Shown: positions 1-7,423, numbered from the stretch's first letter. The stretch: DNA of 11,818 bases from an uncultured Collinsella sp. (GCA_938023905.1 CALJCO010000062.1:1-11818), one strand, 5' to 3'. The notes: generated by a model from the letters alone, not told the origin. Translations and numbers: made by a program.

Positions 1-1
1 A

Positions 2-169
2 GCAGGACTGTAGAGCAGCAAATTAAATACCGTGACGGCTGCCGGCATTCCGGGTGCTCCAACCTAGTGCTCCATGCGCGCTTTCCGTCTTGCGCAGGAC
101 TGTAGAGCAGGAAACTTAATTACGCGCCGCTCCCCGCCCACGCCGGGCAAGCCCTCCCTTGTACTCCAT
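2..169. repeat. Diverged tandem direct repeat, about 92-base period
   Basis: The 17-mer GCAGGACTGTAGAGCAG occurs exactly at 2-18 and again at 94-110. Each copy is followed by a similar AT-rich tail (to 30 and to 123), then a GC-rich part containing CCGGG, and then CTCCAT (70-75 and 164-169). The two units therefore align over about 75 bases with small length changes. No coding frame is convincing here. The second copy runs into the promoter of the downstream transporter operon, so the repeat may be a duplicated regulatory region or a dispersed intergenic element; which of these is unknown. Confidence 0.6.
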
Positions 170-187
170 CTCACTAAAGTGTATGAT
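159..187 (+). promoter_or_regulatory. Probable promoter of the amino acid ABC operon
   Basis: A -10 element TATGAT (182-187) matches the sigma-70 consensus at five of six positions. It lies 17 bases downstream of a weak -35, TTGTAC (159-164). The predicted start of transcription near 194 gives a leader of about 50 nucleotides before the ATG at 244. The position directly upstream of the first transporter gene supports the call; the -35 match is poor. Confidence 0.5.
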
Positions 188-205
188 TCTGGACGTTACA
201 TGACT

Positions 206-225
206 CACTTTACCTAACTAAAGTG
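206..225. promoter_or_regulatory. Palindromic operator candidate, CACTTTA-N6-TAAAGTG
   Basis: Perfect 7-base inverted arms CACTTTA (206-212) and TAAAGTG (219-225) are separated by six bases. A third copy of TAAAGTG lies at 175-181, in the spacer of the candidate promoter. The palindrome falls just downstream of the predicted transcription start and upstream of the ribosome site at 231-237, a classic repressor position. The regulator is not in this window and was not identified. Confidence 0.45.
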
Positions 226-243
226 CCATCAAGGGGGAATACC

Positions 244-1104
244 ATGAATACCGATATGTCTCGTCGTCAGTTTGTTGGTCTAGCTGGCTCACTCGCCACG
301 GTGCTTGGCCTCGGCCTGGTAGGCTGCGGTGGTGGTGCCGATAAGGGCTCCGCTGCCGGTTCTGCCGCAGCCAAGGACGTGAAGGGCGCTGCGGAGTCCA
401 AGAAGCTCGTGGTGGGCTTTGATAAGTCCTATCCTCCGTATGGCTTTGTGGGCGACGATGGTGAGTACACGGGCTTTGATCTCGACCTTGCCAAGGCCGT
501 TGCCGACAAGCAGGGCTGGGACGTTAAGTATGAGGCTATCGACTGGGATGCCAAGGACACGCTGCTCAACTCGGGTGCCATCAACTGCATCTGGAACGGC
601 TTTACCATGGAGGGCCGCGAGGACGACTACACGTTCTCCGAGCCGTACATGCTCAATGAGCAGGTGCTCGTGGTCAAGAAGAACGCGGGTATCAAGAGCT
701 GGGACGATCTTGCCGGCAAGACCGTGATTACCCAGACCGATTCCGCTGCGCAGGATGTGCTCGAGGGCGACCAGAAGGATCTGGCGGCGACGTTTGCCAC
801 GCTCGACACGATCGGCGAGTACAACACGGCCTTTATGCAGCTCGAGAGCGGCGCGGTCGATGCCGTGGCTTGCGACCTTTCGATTGCCCAGTATCAGCTT
901 GCCGCCAAGCCCGATGCTTATACGCAGCTCGACAAGCCGCTGTCCAGCGAGCACTACGCCGTCGGCTTTAAGAAGGGCGACACCAAGTCGGCCGACGCCG
1001 TGACCGAGTCGCTCAAGGCACTTTATGAGGACGGTGCGGTCAAGGACCTGTGCGATAAATATGCAGAATACGGTCTTTCCTTCGACAACTGGGTTCTGAA
1101 ATAG
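244..1104 (+). CDS. Amino acid ABC transporter substrate-binding lipoprotein (family 3)
   Basis: This is the extracellular receptor of a polar amino acid ABC importer; it delivers its ligand to the permease and ATPase encoded next. The start at ATG 244 is chosen because AAGGGGG lies seven bases upstream; an upstream GTG at 223 lacks a ribosome site. The 286-residue product opens with a twin-arginine-like motif SRRQFVGL (residues 6-13), a hydrophobic stretch and a lipobox LVGC with the lipidated Cys at 28, so Tat export and lipid anchoring are likely. An Ala/Gly/Lys linker runs to about 52. The bilobed domain follows, with GFDLDLAKAVA near 78-87, the FSEPY motif at 131-135 and Arg125, the usual ligand-carboxylate contact. 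Asp211 fits the usual amino-group contact. The exact amino acid is not predictable. Family assignment is secure. Confidence 0.93.
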   Translation: MNTDMSRRQFVGLAGSLATVLGLGLVGCGGGADKGSAAGSAAAKDVKGAAESKKLVVGFDKSYPPYGFVGDDGEYTGFDLDLAKAVADKQGWDVKYEAIDWDAKDTLLNSGAINCIWNGFTMEGREDDYTFSEPYMLNEQVLVVKKNAGIKSWDDLAGKTVITQTDSAAQDVLEGDQKDLAATFATLDTIGEYNTAFMQLESGAVDAVACDLSIAQYQLAAKPDAYTQLDKPLSSEHYAVGFKKGDTKSADAVTESLKALYEDGAVKDLCDKYAEYGLSFDNWVLK

Positions 1105-1108
1105 CGGC

Positions 1109-1202
1109 TTTCCCAGGCACCCGATTTTGCCGTTCAAACCGTCGCTTGCGTACATTTAGTACGCGGCGCTCCTCTTTCACGGCAAACTCGAGCACCTGGA
1201 AA
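1109..1202. repeat. Large imperfect palindrome between binding protein and permease genes
   Basis: Three nested inverted pairs are visible. The outer pair is TTTCC(C)AGG (1109-1117) with CCTGGAAA (1195-1202), with one bulged C. The middle pair is TTTGCCGT (1126-1133) with ACGGCAAA (1179-1186). The apical pair is GCGTAC (1148-1153) with GTACGC (1159-1164) around ATTTA. There is no T-tract, so it is not a standard terminator. In binding-protein operons such hairpins often stabilise the upstream message and raise binding protein over membrane components; that role here is inference. It could also be a dispersed palindromic repeat. Confidence 0.6.
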
Positions 1203-1254
1203 ACCTGCTTTAGCATTGGGTTTGCTGTTCTGTTGTCGCGAAAGAGAGCTTAGG

Positions 1255-1908
1255 TTGTCTATTCAGGTCATGATGCAGATGCTTGGCCAGGGATTCTTGG
1301 TCAGTTTGCAGTTGTTTGTGCTGACGCTGCTGGGGTCGATTCCGCTGGGAATCCCCGTGGCGTTTATGCGCATGAGCAAAATCGCGCCGCTTCGCTGGAT
1401 TGCGCGCATCTATATCTCGGTCATGCGCGGCACGCCGCTCATGCTGCAGATGTTTGCCATCTACTTTGCCCCGTACTACGTGTTTGGCATTTCGCTCACG
1501 CCCGATTCCAAGTGGACGGCGTGCGTCGTAGCGTTCATCATCAACTACGCCGGTTACTTTGCCGAGATCTATCGCTCGGGCCTGCAGTCCATTCCGCGCG
1601 GTCAATACGAGGCAGCCGAGGTGCTGGGCTATTCGCGCATGCAGACGTTTCTGTATATCGTGATGCCGCAGGTCGCCAAGCGTATTCTGCCGGCGATGGG
1701 CAACGAGATCATCACGCTGGTCAAGGACACGTCGCTGGCGTTTGCCATTGGCGTGGGTGAGATGTTCTCGACGGCCAAGGCGCTGGTCGCCTCGCAGGTG
1801 AGCATGGTGCCGTTTGCGATCGCGGCGCTGATCTACTGGATCTTTAACTTTGTGGTCGAGATGCTGCTGGGCGCCGCCGAGAAAAAATTGGATTACTACC
1901 ATGATTAA
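1255..1908 (+). CDS. Amino acid ABC transporter permease (HisM/GlnP-like)
   Basis: This is the membrane subunit of the importer, expected to form a homodimeric channel because only one permease gene is present. The TTG start at 1255 gives 217 residues beginning MSIQVMMQML, with AAAGAGAG just upstream. ATG at 1270 and a TTG at 1216 are alternatives, so the start is uncertain. About five hydrophobic segments are visible (near 12-36, 50-56, 62-80, 88-105 and 185-205). The RGTPLMLQ motif is at 58-65. The ATPase-contacting EAA loop begins EAAEVLGYS at 119 and ends with Pro138. The end overlaps the ATPase gene by eight bases, implying translational coupling. It is separated from the binding protein gene by the palindrome at 1109-1202. 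Confidence 0.9.
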   Translation: MSIQVMMQMLGQGFLVSLQLFVLTLLGSIPLGIPVAFMRMSKIAPLRWIARIYISVMRGTPLMLQMFAIYFAPYYVFGISLTPDSKWTACVVAFIINYAGYFAEIYRSGLQSIPRGQYEAAEVLGYSRMQTFLYIVMPQVAKRILPAMGNEIITLVKDTSLAFAIGVGEMFSTAKALVASQVSMVPFAIAALIYWIFNFVVEMLLGAAEKKLDYYHD

Positions 1909-2665
1909 TTCGGTAATGAATATATCGAACGCGCGCAAGGCGTTTGGCGGCAATGAGGTGCTCAAGGATATCTCGCTCGAGGTCAAGCGTGGCGAGGTCG
2001 TGGCGATTATCGGGCCTTCGGGTGGCGGCAAGTCCACGCTGCTGCGGTGTGCCACGCTGCTCGAGACACTCGACGGAGGCTCGCTCTCGTTTGGTGACCT
2101 TGCCGTTGCGACGGATGCGGGTTCGGGCGCGGTCTATGCGAAGGGCGATGTGCCCAAACAAGCACGCTCGCGATTCGGCCTGGTGTTCCAAAATTACAAT
2201 CTGTTTCCGCACTATACGGTGATGAAAAACATCACCGACGCTCCGGTTCGCGTACTCAAGCGTCCGCGCGAGCAGGCCGAAGCGCGTGCACACGAGCTTA
2301 TTGCACAGATGGGGCTGACGGGCAACGAGAACAAGGTACCGTGCGAGCTTTCGGGCGGTCAGCAGCAGCGCGTGAGTATTGCCCGCGCCTTGGCGCTCGA
2401 CCCGGAGATCTTGTTCTTTGACGAGCCGACCTCGGCACTCGATCCCGAGCTGACGGCCGAGGTGCTGCGTGTCATTAAAGACCTTGCCGCGCAGAATATG
2501 ACGATGGTGATTGTGACCCACGCAATGCAGTTTGCGCGCGATGTTGCCGACCGCGTGGTCTTTATGGATGGCGGTCGCATTGTCGAGGAGGGATCTGCCG
2601 AGCAGGTTATCGACCATCCGCGTGAGCAGCGCACCCGTGAGTTCTTGAGCCGTATCGAGGGATAG
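1901..2665 (+). CDS. Amino acid ABC transporter ATP-binding protein (GlnQ/HisP-like)
   Basis: This cytoplasmic ATPase powers the importer. The ATG at 1901 overlaps the permease stop (ATGATTAA), and a second ATG lies at 1916; the first fits coupled translation and gives 254 residues. All nucleotide-binding motifs are present: Walker A GPSGGGKST (38-46, Gly where Ser is usual at position 42), Q-loop around Gln97 followed by NLFPHYTV, signature LSGGQQQR (150-157), Walker B ILFFDEP (170-176) with Glu175, D-loop SALD (178-181) and H-loop His207. The NLFPH segment after the Q-loop is typical of polar amino acid importers. Between Walker A and the Q-loop there is a longer-than-usual insert at about 66-90. 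The gene is last in the operon, with a terminator directly downstream. Confidence 0.95.
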   Translation: MINSVMNISNARKAFGGNEVLKDISLEVKRGEVVAIIGPSGGGKSTLLRCATLLETLDGGSLSFGDLAVATDAGSGAVYAKGDVPKQARSRFGLVFQNYNLFPHYTVMKNITDAPVRVLKRPREQAEARAHELIAQMGLTGNENKVPCELSGGQQQRVSIARALALDPEILFFDEPTSALDPELTAEVLRVIKDLAAQNMTMVIVTHAMQFARDVADRVVFMDGGRIVEEGSAEQVIDHPREQRTREFLSRIEG

Positions 2666-2700
2666 GCTCAGGTATTTACTCAACTATTAATTGAGGCGAA

Positions 2701-2736
2701 GCCGCCGCAGGTCTTACGGTCTGTGGCGGCTTTTTG
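2701..2736 (+). terminator. Intrinsic terminator of the ABC operon
   Basis: A ten-base stem GCCGCCGCAG (2701-2710) pairs with CTGTGGCGGC (2721-2730) with a single G-U pair. The loop has ten bases and a run of five T follows at once. It lies 36 bases after the ATPase stop codon. Confidence 0.9.
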
Positions 2737-2975
2737 TTTGCATCGACGGGGTTCAATAATCGCCTCACAAGCTTGTCTCTTCCTCTCGCCGCCTGTATTC
2801 ATACGTGTGCCGAAAGGTGTGCATGGACGGTCGCCCGTGAGGGTAGGGTGGTGGCATAGGACATTTGGAGGGTGAGTCGGCTCGGCTGCCGACCATGCTG
2901 CTCCCGGGATGGCACCGACCGCGAACTCTCCCCGTTGGCGTCGCGCAATGCGCGCGGCCCTGCAAGGAGGTCATC
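2737..2975 (+). promoter_or_regulatory. Structured leader region upstream of the EF-G-like gene
   Basis: These 239 bases carry no convincing gene. A weak promoter is possible: TTGTCT (2773-2778), 17-base spacer, TATTCA (2796-2801). Downstream are three hairpins: 2800-2825, capped by GAAA at 2812-2815 and rich in G-U pairs; GTCGGC (2876-2881) with GCCGAC (2888-2893); and CGCGC (2942-2946) with GCGCG (2950-2954). The last lies just ahead of the strong ribosome site AAGGAGGT (2964-2971). I could not match this to any known riboswitch or leader class. Confidence 0.35.
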
Positions 2976-5051
2976 ATGGGTGCTCCCAAGACCGGTAACG
3001 TAAGGAACGTGGTGCTCGTAGGCCAAGGCGGGGTGGGCAAGACTTCACTCGCCGAAGCCATGCTCCACCTTTCCGGCAAGACCGCCCGCCTGGGCGGCCA
3101 CGACGGCACCAAGCCTACGCTCGACTATGACCCTGAAGAGGTCAAGCGTTCATTCTCCATCTCGACGACCATCGCGCCGATCGACTGGAAGGGCGCGCGC
3201 ATCAATGTGCTCGATGCCCCGTGCTACCCCGATTTTATCGGCGACGCCTTTGCCGCGATGAGCGTCTGCGAGACGGCTCTGTTTGTGGTCGACGCCGAGG
3301 CCGGCCCGCAGCCTACGACGGTTAAGCTCTGGTATGCCGCCGAGGACCTGCGCCTGGCGCGTGCGGTGTTCGTAAACCGCCTGTCGCGCTCCGAAGCCAG
3401 CTTTGCGACCACGATGGACCTGCTGCAGGAGCGCTTTGGCACGCGCCTGGGCGCCGTGACCCTTCCCTGGGGCGAGGGCGAGGACTTTGACGGCATCATC
3501 GACCTGGTGCGCATGAAGGCGCGCCATTGCAACGGCACCGAAGCCGTTGAGTCGGAGATTCCCGAGGAGTATCGTGCCCAGGCCGAGGAAGCCCATGACC
3601 ATCTGTGCGAGTTGGTGGCCGAGGCCGACGACGAGCTGATGATGAAGTACCTGGAAGGCGAGGAGACGCTGACGCAGGAGGAACTTGAAGGCCTGCTGTC
3701 GAAGGCGATCGCCGAGCGCATCTTTGTGCCGGTCTTTGCGGGCGATTGCATTAAGGAGCAGGGCGTCAACTCGCTGATGGACGACATCGCAACGTACTTC
3801 CCGGCGCCGACCGACTACGGCGAGATGCCGCTTATCGACGGCGATTCGCTTAAGATCTCGAGTGACGATGATCGTCCGGTGGCGTTTGTGTTTAAGACGC
3901 TGGCCGATCCGCAGCAGGGTCGCATCAGCTTTATCAAGGTGCTGACGGGCACGCTTGAGCCGGGCCTTGAGCTGATCAACGCGCGTACCCGCAAGAGCGA
4001 CCGTCTGGCTCACCTGTATGTGATGTGCGGCCGCGACATGACCGAGGTCGGTCACGCCTATGCCGGCGACATTATCGTGGCGCCCAAGTTGGCGGCCGAG
4101 ACGGGTGACACGCTCTCCATTACCGGCAAGGTCGAGGCTGCGGCGTTTAAGTTCCCCAACTCGCAGTATCGCATCGCTATTGAGGCCGAGAATCGCGGGG
4201 ACGAAGAGAAGCTCTACACGTTTATCGAGAAGGCCTGCAAGGCCGATCCGACCATGAGCATCGACCGCGACGAGGAGACCGGCCAGACCATTATCTCCGC
4301 CGTTGGTGAGGCGCAGGTTTCGGTGCTGCTCAACCGTCTGGAGGACCGCACCAAGGTCGCTGCCAAGAGCGTGCCGATCCGCATCCCGTATCGCGAGACC
4401 ATCCGCCGCACGGCGAGCGCTCAGGGCCGCCACAAGAAGCAGACCGGCGGCGCCGGTCAGTACGGCGACTGCTGGCTGCGCGTGGAGCCGCTCATTGGGC
4501 CCGACGGCACGAGCGACGGCTATGAGTTTGTTGACGAGGTCGTGGGCGGCCGCATCCCGCGCTCGCTCATCCCCGCCGTGGACAAGGGTGTCCAGGAGAC
4601 CATGAAGGACGGCATCATCGCTGGCTACCCGCTCACGGGCATTCGCGTGGCTGTGTACGACGGCTCGTATCACAGCGTCGACTCCAACGAGATGGCGTTC
4701 CGCGCGGCGGCTCGCATCGGCCTGCGCAAGGCGTGTGCCGATGCCGACCCGGTGGTGCTGGAGCCCATCGAGGAAATTACGGTGACTATCCCCGAGAGCT
4801 ATGCCGGCGCCGTGATGGGCGACATCTCGGCCTCGCGCGGTCGCGTGACGGGTATGGAGACCGACGAGCGCGGCGATACCGTGGTCATTGCCCAGGCCCC
4901 GCTGGCCGAGCTGACGGATTACTCGACGCGTCTGCGCTCTATTACGCGCGGCACGGGCGACTTTACCATGGAGCCCGCAGGCTATGAGCAGGTGCCTTAT
5001 GACGTGCAGGCCAAGCTGGTCGAGCGCTATGAGGAGGGCCGCGCTAAGTAG
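2976..5051 (+). CDS. EF-G-like translation factor paralogue with degenerate G motifs
   Basis: The 691-residue protein has the full EF-G domain order: G domain (about 1-280), domain II (around 300-390), III (around 397-460), IV (RETIRRT near 471 through about 590) and V (from about 593). ATG 2976 is chosen over an upstream in-frame TTG because AAGGAGGT sits five bases before it. It resembles the second EF-G-type proteins (EF-G-2, such as Thermus TTHA1498) rather than canonical FusA. The P-loop GQGGVGKT (16-23) is intact. The G3 motif reads DAPCY (80-84) where DTPGH is usual, and G4 reads NRLS (134-137) where NKxD is usual. The catalytic His and the guanine-specifying Asp are thus not seen. Domain IV keeps conserved features including GGAGQYG, so ribosome binding is plausible. 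Whether it hydrolyses GTP is open. It stands alone between two terminators. Confidence 0.9.
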   Translation: MGAPKTGNVRNVVLVGQGGVGKTSLAEAMLHLSGKTARLGGHDGTKPTLDYDPEEVKRSFSISTTIAPIDWKGARINVLDAPCYPDFIGDAFAAMSVCETALFVVDAEAGPQPTTVKLWYAAEDLRLARAVFVNRLSRSEASFATTMDLLQERFGTRLGAVTLPWGEGEDFDGIIDLVRMKARHCNGTEAVESEIPEEYRAQAEEAHDHLCELVAEADDELMMKYLEGEETLTQEELEGLLSKAIAERIFVPVFAGDCIKEQGVNSLMDDIATYFPAPTDYGEMPLIDGDSLKISSDDDRPVAFVFKTLADPQQGRISFIKVLTGTLEPGLELINARTRKSDRLAHLYVMCGRDMTEVGHAYAGDIIVAPKLAAETGDTLSITGKVEAAAFKFPNSQYRIAIEAENRGDEEKLYTFIEKACKADPTMSIDRDEETGQTIISAVGEAQVSVLLNRLEDRTKVAAKSVPIRIPYRETIRRTASAQGRHKKQTGGAGQYGDCWLRVEPLIGPDGTSDGYEFVDEVVGGRIPRSLIPAVDKGVQETMKDGIIAGYPLTGIRVAVYDGSYHSVDSNEMAFRAAARIGLRKACADADPVVLEPIEEITVTIPESYAGAVMGDISASRGRVTGMETDERGDTVVIAQAPLAELTDYSTRLRSITRGTGDFTMEPAGYEQVPYDVQAKLVERYEEGRAK

Positions 5052-5084
5052 CGTGTGGCTTTGTCTGCAATGTAGGTGCTGACG

Positions 5085-5120
5085 AAAAGGCCGCCCTGGG
5101 TAACCGGGGCGGCCTTATTT
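5085..5120. terminator. Bidirectional intrinsic terminator between convergent genes
   Basis: A perfect ten-base stem AAGGCCGCCC (5087-5096) pairs with GGGCGGCCTT (5107-5116) around a ten-base loop. On the + strand it is followed by TTATTT; on the - strand the AAAA at 5085-5088 gives a T-run. It therefore serves both the EF-G-like gene (+) and the nuclease gene (-), which converge here. Confidence 0.85.
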
Positions 5121-5180
5121 GATCCCTTGGGGACGGAGGAAAACGGATCATTTTTTGGGTTACGGGCGGCGCGGTCGGCA

Positions 5181-6143
5181 CTAGTCTCCGGATGCCTGGT
5201 TGCGGCCGGTGGCGTAGTCGATCTGCACGTGCGGCTGCAGGTTGTAGCAGTACACGTGGAAGCACAGGGTTTTGCCGTGGTCTTCGATCGATTGTGCTTC
5301 CAGACGAATGCCACGACAGACGAGCTCCTCCTCGTTGTACATAGGCGTGACGCGATAGAGCACGTGGTTGCCCGTGTCGCGGACGTAGTCGAGGATCTGC
5401 TCTTCAAACGGCAGCATGCCCGTCTCGTTGAGATAGCGCGTGCCGGTGAGGAGATTCTTGCGGTTGGCGTTTTCGCCGCAGAGTGACCAGGCGATGAGGT
5501 GGCAGCGGTTGTAGAGGCTCTGGCCTGGAATAAAGTCGTAGCGCTGCTGGTGCCAACCGGCAGGATGGATACGCGAGATATCGCCGCGCTTGCCCTGACC
5601 GAGCGATTCGGGGCCCACGCAGGCGAGCGCCTTGCGAGTGCGGCCCAGGCTGTCGAGCTTGGAGAATTTCTTAAAGCAGCCCTCTTCGGTGGCACGATCG
5701 TATTCATCGAGTGTGAATGACGGCGTGCCGAGCGGATGCGTGCCGTCGGCGCGGAGGGCAACGTAGGGGTTGCCGGCGTAGTCGGGAATGCTGCTGAGAT
5801 ATACACCGCGGGCGCGGTTGAGGTCGGGGTTTTCGACCTCGTCGATGGGGGTGGCGACGCTGTCCGCGGAAGCGTCATCGGTGTCGCTTGCGGCGGAATC
5901 GGGGCCATCGCCGGAGTCCTCGGAGCTCGCTGTTCCCGATTCGAGCCGGGCGACCAAGTCCGCTTCGTCGTCGGTACGGCTGGGACTCTCGTTTTGCTTC
6001 TCGGCCAGAGCCGCTGCCTGCTCATCGCTTTGCGGTGATAACAGCTTGGGCGCTCCGTCGAGCGACCCTGTGAACAGCGCAAACCCCAGCACCACGGCGG
6101 TGCCGATGGAAAGTGCTTGCTTGTAGGCGGACTTGCGCAACAT
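5181..6143 (-). CDS. Exported DNA/RNA non-specific endonuclease (EndA-like)
   Basis: This is a secreted or membrane-tethered nuclease of the beta-beta-alpha-metal type (Endonuclea_NS_2-like). ATG at 6143 is supported by AGGAG five bases upstream; the product has 320 residues. A signal anchor lies at about 10-28 (ALSIGTAVVLGFALF). A long acidic Ser/Asp/Glu-rich low-complexity linker (about 36-107) holds the catalytic part away from the membrane. The catalytic domain shows DSLGR (164-168), RGDISRIHPAGW (186-197), the core YNRCHLIAW (211-219) with the presumed general base His215, and ENANRKNLLTGTRYLN (224-239) with Asn239 as likely metal ligand. The core reads NRCH rather than the DRGH of Serratia-type enzymes; N-R-x-H versions occur in Gram-positive relatives. 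Likely roles are scavenging of extracellular nucleic acid or DNA uptake; no competence genes are nearby. Confidence 0.85.
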   Translation of the reverse strand: MLRKSAYKQALSIGTAVVLGFALFTGSLDGAPKLLSPQSDEQAAALAEKQNESPSRTDDEADLVARLESGTASSEDSGDGPDSAASDTDDASADSVATPIDEVENPDLNRARGVYLSSIPDYAGNPYVALRADGTHPLGTPSFTLDEYDRATEEGCFKKFSKLDSLGRTRKALACVGPESLGQGKRGDISRIHPAGWHQQRYDFIPGQSLYNRCHLIAWSLCGENANRKNLLTGTRYLNETGMLPFEEQILDYVRDTGNHVLYRVTPMYNEEELVCRGIRLEAQSIEDHGKTLCFHVYCYNLQPHVQIDYATGRNQASGD

Positions 6144-6272
6144 GGGGGCTCCTGGATGGACGGTTGGGAATCTACTAGTCTAGCAGGAGCCGGCAGAGGC
6201 CGTTCTGTCGAACAAATACTTAAGATTTGGGACAAACGCTACTGGTTCATTTGCTTCATATTTGACGTATGG

Positions 6273-7283
6273 CTAGATCGAGGTGGAGTCGAGCCAGTTG
6301 AGCTTGCACTCGAGAATGCGCTGCTCGCCGGGTTGGCTGCTGCCATCAAGCAAGGCGAGCAGCATCTCGGCCGCCTCCCTGCCTTCCTGGTCGACGGGCT
6401 CGATGATCGTGGAGACGGTCGGCGTGGTGAGGTTGGTCCAGTCTTCGCAGTTGAGTCCCAAAAGACCTATTTGCTGCGGAAGTAGATGGGCCATGGGTTG
6501 GAGGGCCTTGTAGACACGGGGAAGCGCCCATTGGTTTTGTACGAAGATGAGCGTGCGCTTGGCGGGGTTGAACTTGTATTTAAAGTAGTCGGTAAGCTCG
6601 TTGATTGACGGCTTGTTGTGATCGATGGGGATGGCTTTGTAGGGCTGCCCATTCGCGGCCAATGCCTCGGCATATCCCTGAAAACGTTCCATGCGAGTGC
6701 GCATTTCGGTCATGTTGGCGGCGATGGAAAAGAAGTCTTCGTAGCCGGCGTCGAGAAGCGCCTGCGTGGCATTGTACACGCCGTCGTAGAGGTTGGTTTT
6801 GATCCAGCTGGTGCCTGGGCTGTAGATGGCCGCGTCAAAAAAGACGACGGGCTTGCCGGCGCGCTTGATGCGGTCGTGGACTGCCTTGAAATTTGCCGTG
6901 GGCTGGATGATAAAACCATCGACGCCCAGTGAGAGCATTTTGTCGACATACATGAGCTCGGTCTCGGGGTTAAAGTTGCTCGTGCAAACGACCGTCTGGT
7001 AGCCCGCGGGGAGCATGACCTGCTCCATGCCGTTGAGGACGAGGCCCGCCCATTTGTTGGTGTTATCCAAGATGATGATGGCGATGACGTGGGTCTGCTT
7101 GCCGGTGAGCGTTTGCGCTTGGGCGTTGGGAACGTATCCGAGTTCCTTGATGACGCGCGCAATCTTTGCCTGCGTCTTCTCGCTAAGCTTTTCTCGTTTG
7201 TCGTTGAGGTAATACGAGACGCTTGCCGTCGAGGTTCCCGCCTCTCGAGCGACGTCTGCGATCGTAACGCGCTGTTTTGCCAC
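6273..7283 (-). CDS. LacI-family transcriptional regulator of the divergent sugar operon
   Basis: This is a sugar-responsive DNA-binding repressor. GTG at 7283 is chosen because AAGGAG lies five bases upstream and the protein then begins MAKQRVTIADVAREAG, the family's usual opening; an upstream in-frame ATG at 7319 lacks this support. The 336-residue product has a helix-turn-helix (about 6-27, VTIADVAREAGTSTASVSYYL), a hinge helix (about 53-62, NAQAQTLTGK) and a periplasmic-binding-protein-like effector domain from about 66. It is divergent from the PTS gene, with a CG-centred palindrome between them at 7505-7526, so control of the PTS operon and perhaps itself is likely. The effector is probably a phosphorylated sugar from the pathway, which is inference. 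The nuclease gene lies 129 bases downstream on the same strand. Confidence 0.92.
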   Translation of the reverse strand: MAKQRVTIADVAREAGTSTASVSYYLNDKREKLSEKTQAKIARVIKELGYVPNAQAQTLTGKQTHVIAIIILDNTNKWAGLVLNGMEQVMLPAGYQTVVCTSNFNPETELMYVDKMLSLGVDGFIIQPTANFKAVHDRIKRAGKPVVFFDAAIYSPGTSWIKTNLYDGVYNATQALLDAGYEDFFSIAANMTEMRTRMERFQGYAEALAANGQPYKAIPIDHNKPSINELTDYFKYKFNPAKRTLIFVQNQWALPRVYKALQPMAHLLPQQIGLLGLNCEDWTNLTTPTVSTIIEPVDQEGREAAEMLLALLDGSSQPGEQRILECKLNWLDSTSI

Positions 7284-7394
7284 AGCGACTCCTTCCGACA
7301 GATGAGCATTTTCCAACATGATGACTTTGAGTCTTGGTGAGGGATGCGCTTTGGTGAGCGACTTTTTCCTTTCATATGAGTATGCAACAAATGC

Positions 7395-7423
7395 GGTATA
7401 TGGGTGGAGTCGAAATTTGTGAC
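7395..7423 (-). promoter_or_regulatory. Possible promoter of the LacI-family gene
   Basis: Read on the - strand, GTCACA (7423-7418) and TATACC (7400-7395) are separated by 17 bases, each matching four of six consensus positions. Transcription would start near 7388, about 105 bases before the GTG start. Overlapping short palindromes at 7424-7441 (CGGCA and TGCCG arms, and ATGCGCAT) lie just upstream of it and might bind a regulator. Confidence 0.3.

Noticed and set aside
223..243. GTG at 223 as start of the binding-protein gene
   Set aside because: It would lie inside the palindrome 206-225 with no ribosome site upstream, whereas ATG 244 follows AAGGGGG at proper spacing and places the Tat motif near the N-terminus.
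2737..2975. Known riboswitch class in the EF-G-like leader
   Set aside because: I compared it by eye with TPP, cobalamin, SAM, glycine, T-box and cyclic dinucleotide signatures and found no convincing core motif.
3150..4673. Long - strand open frame of about 507 codons inside the EF-G-like gene
   Set aside because: It lies wholly opposite a conserved gene, shows Arg/His/Ala/Leu-rich composition and has no recognisable domain.
5027..6235. Alternative - strand open frame of about 402 codons overlapping the nuclease gene
   Set aside because: It is a different frame of the same region with Ser/Thr/Arg/Pro-rich filler. The nuclease frame has a signal anchor, a ribosome site and catalytic motifs.
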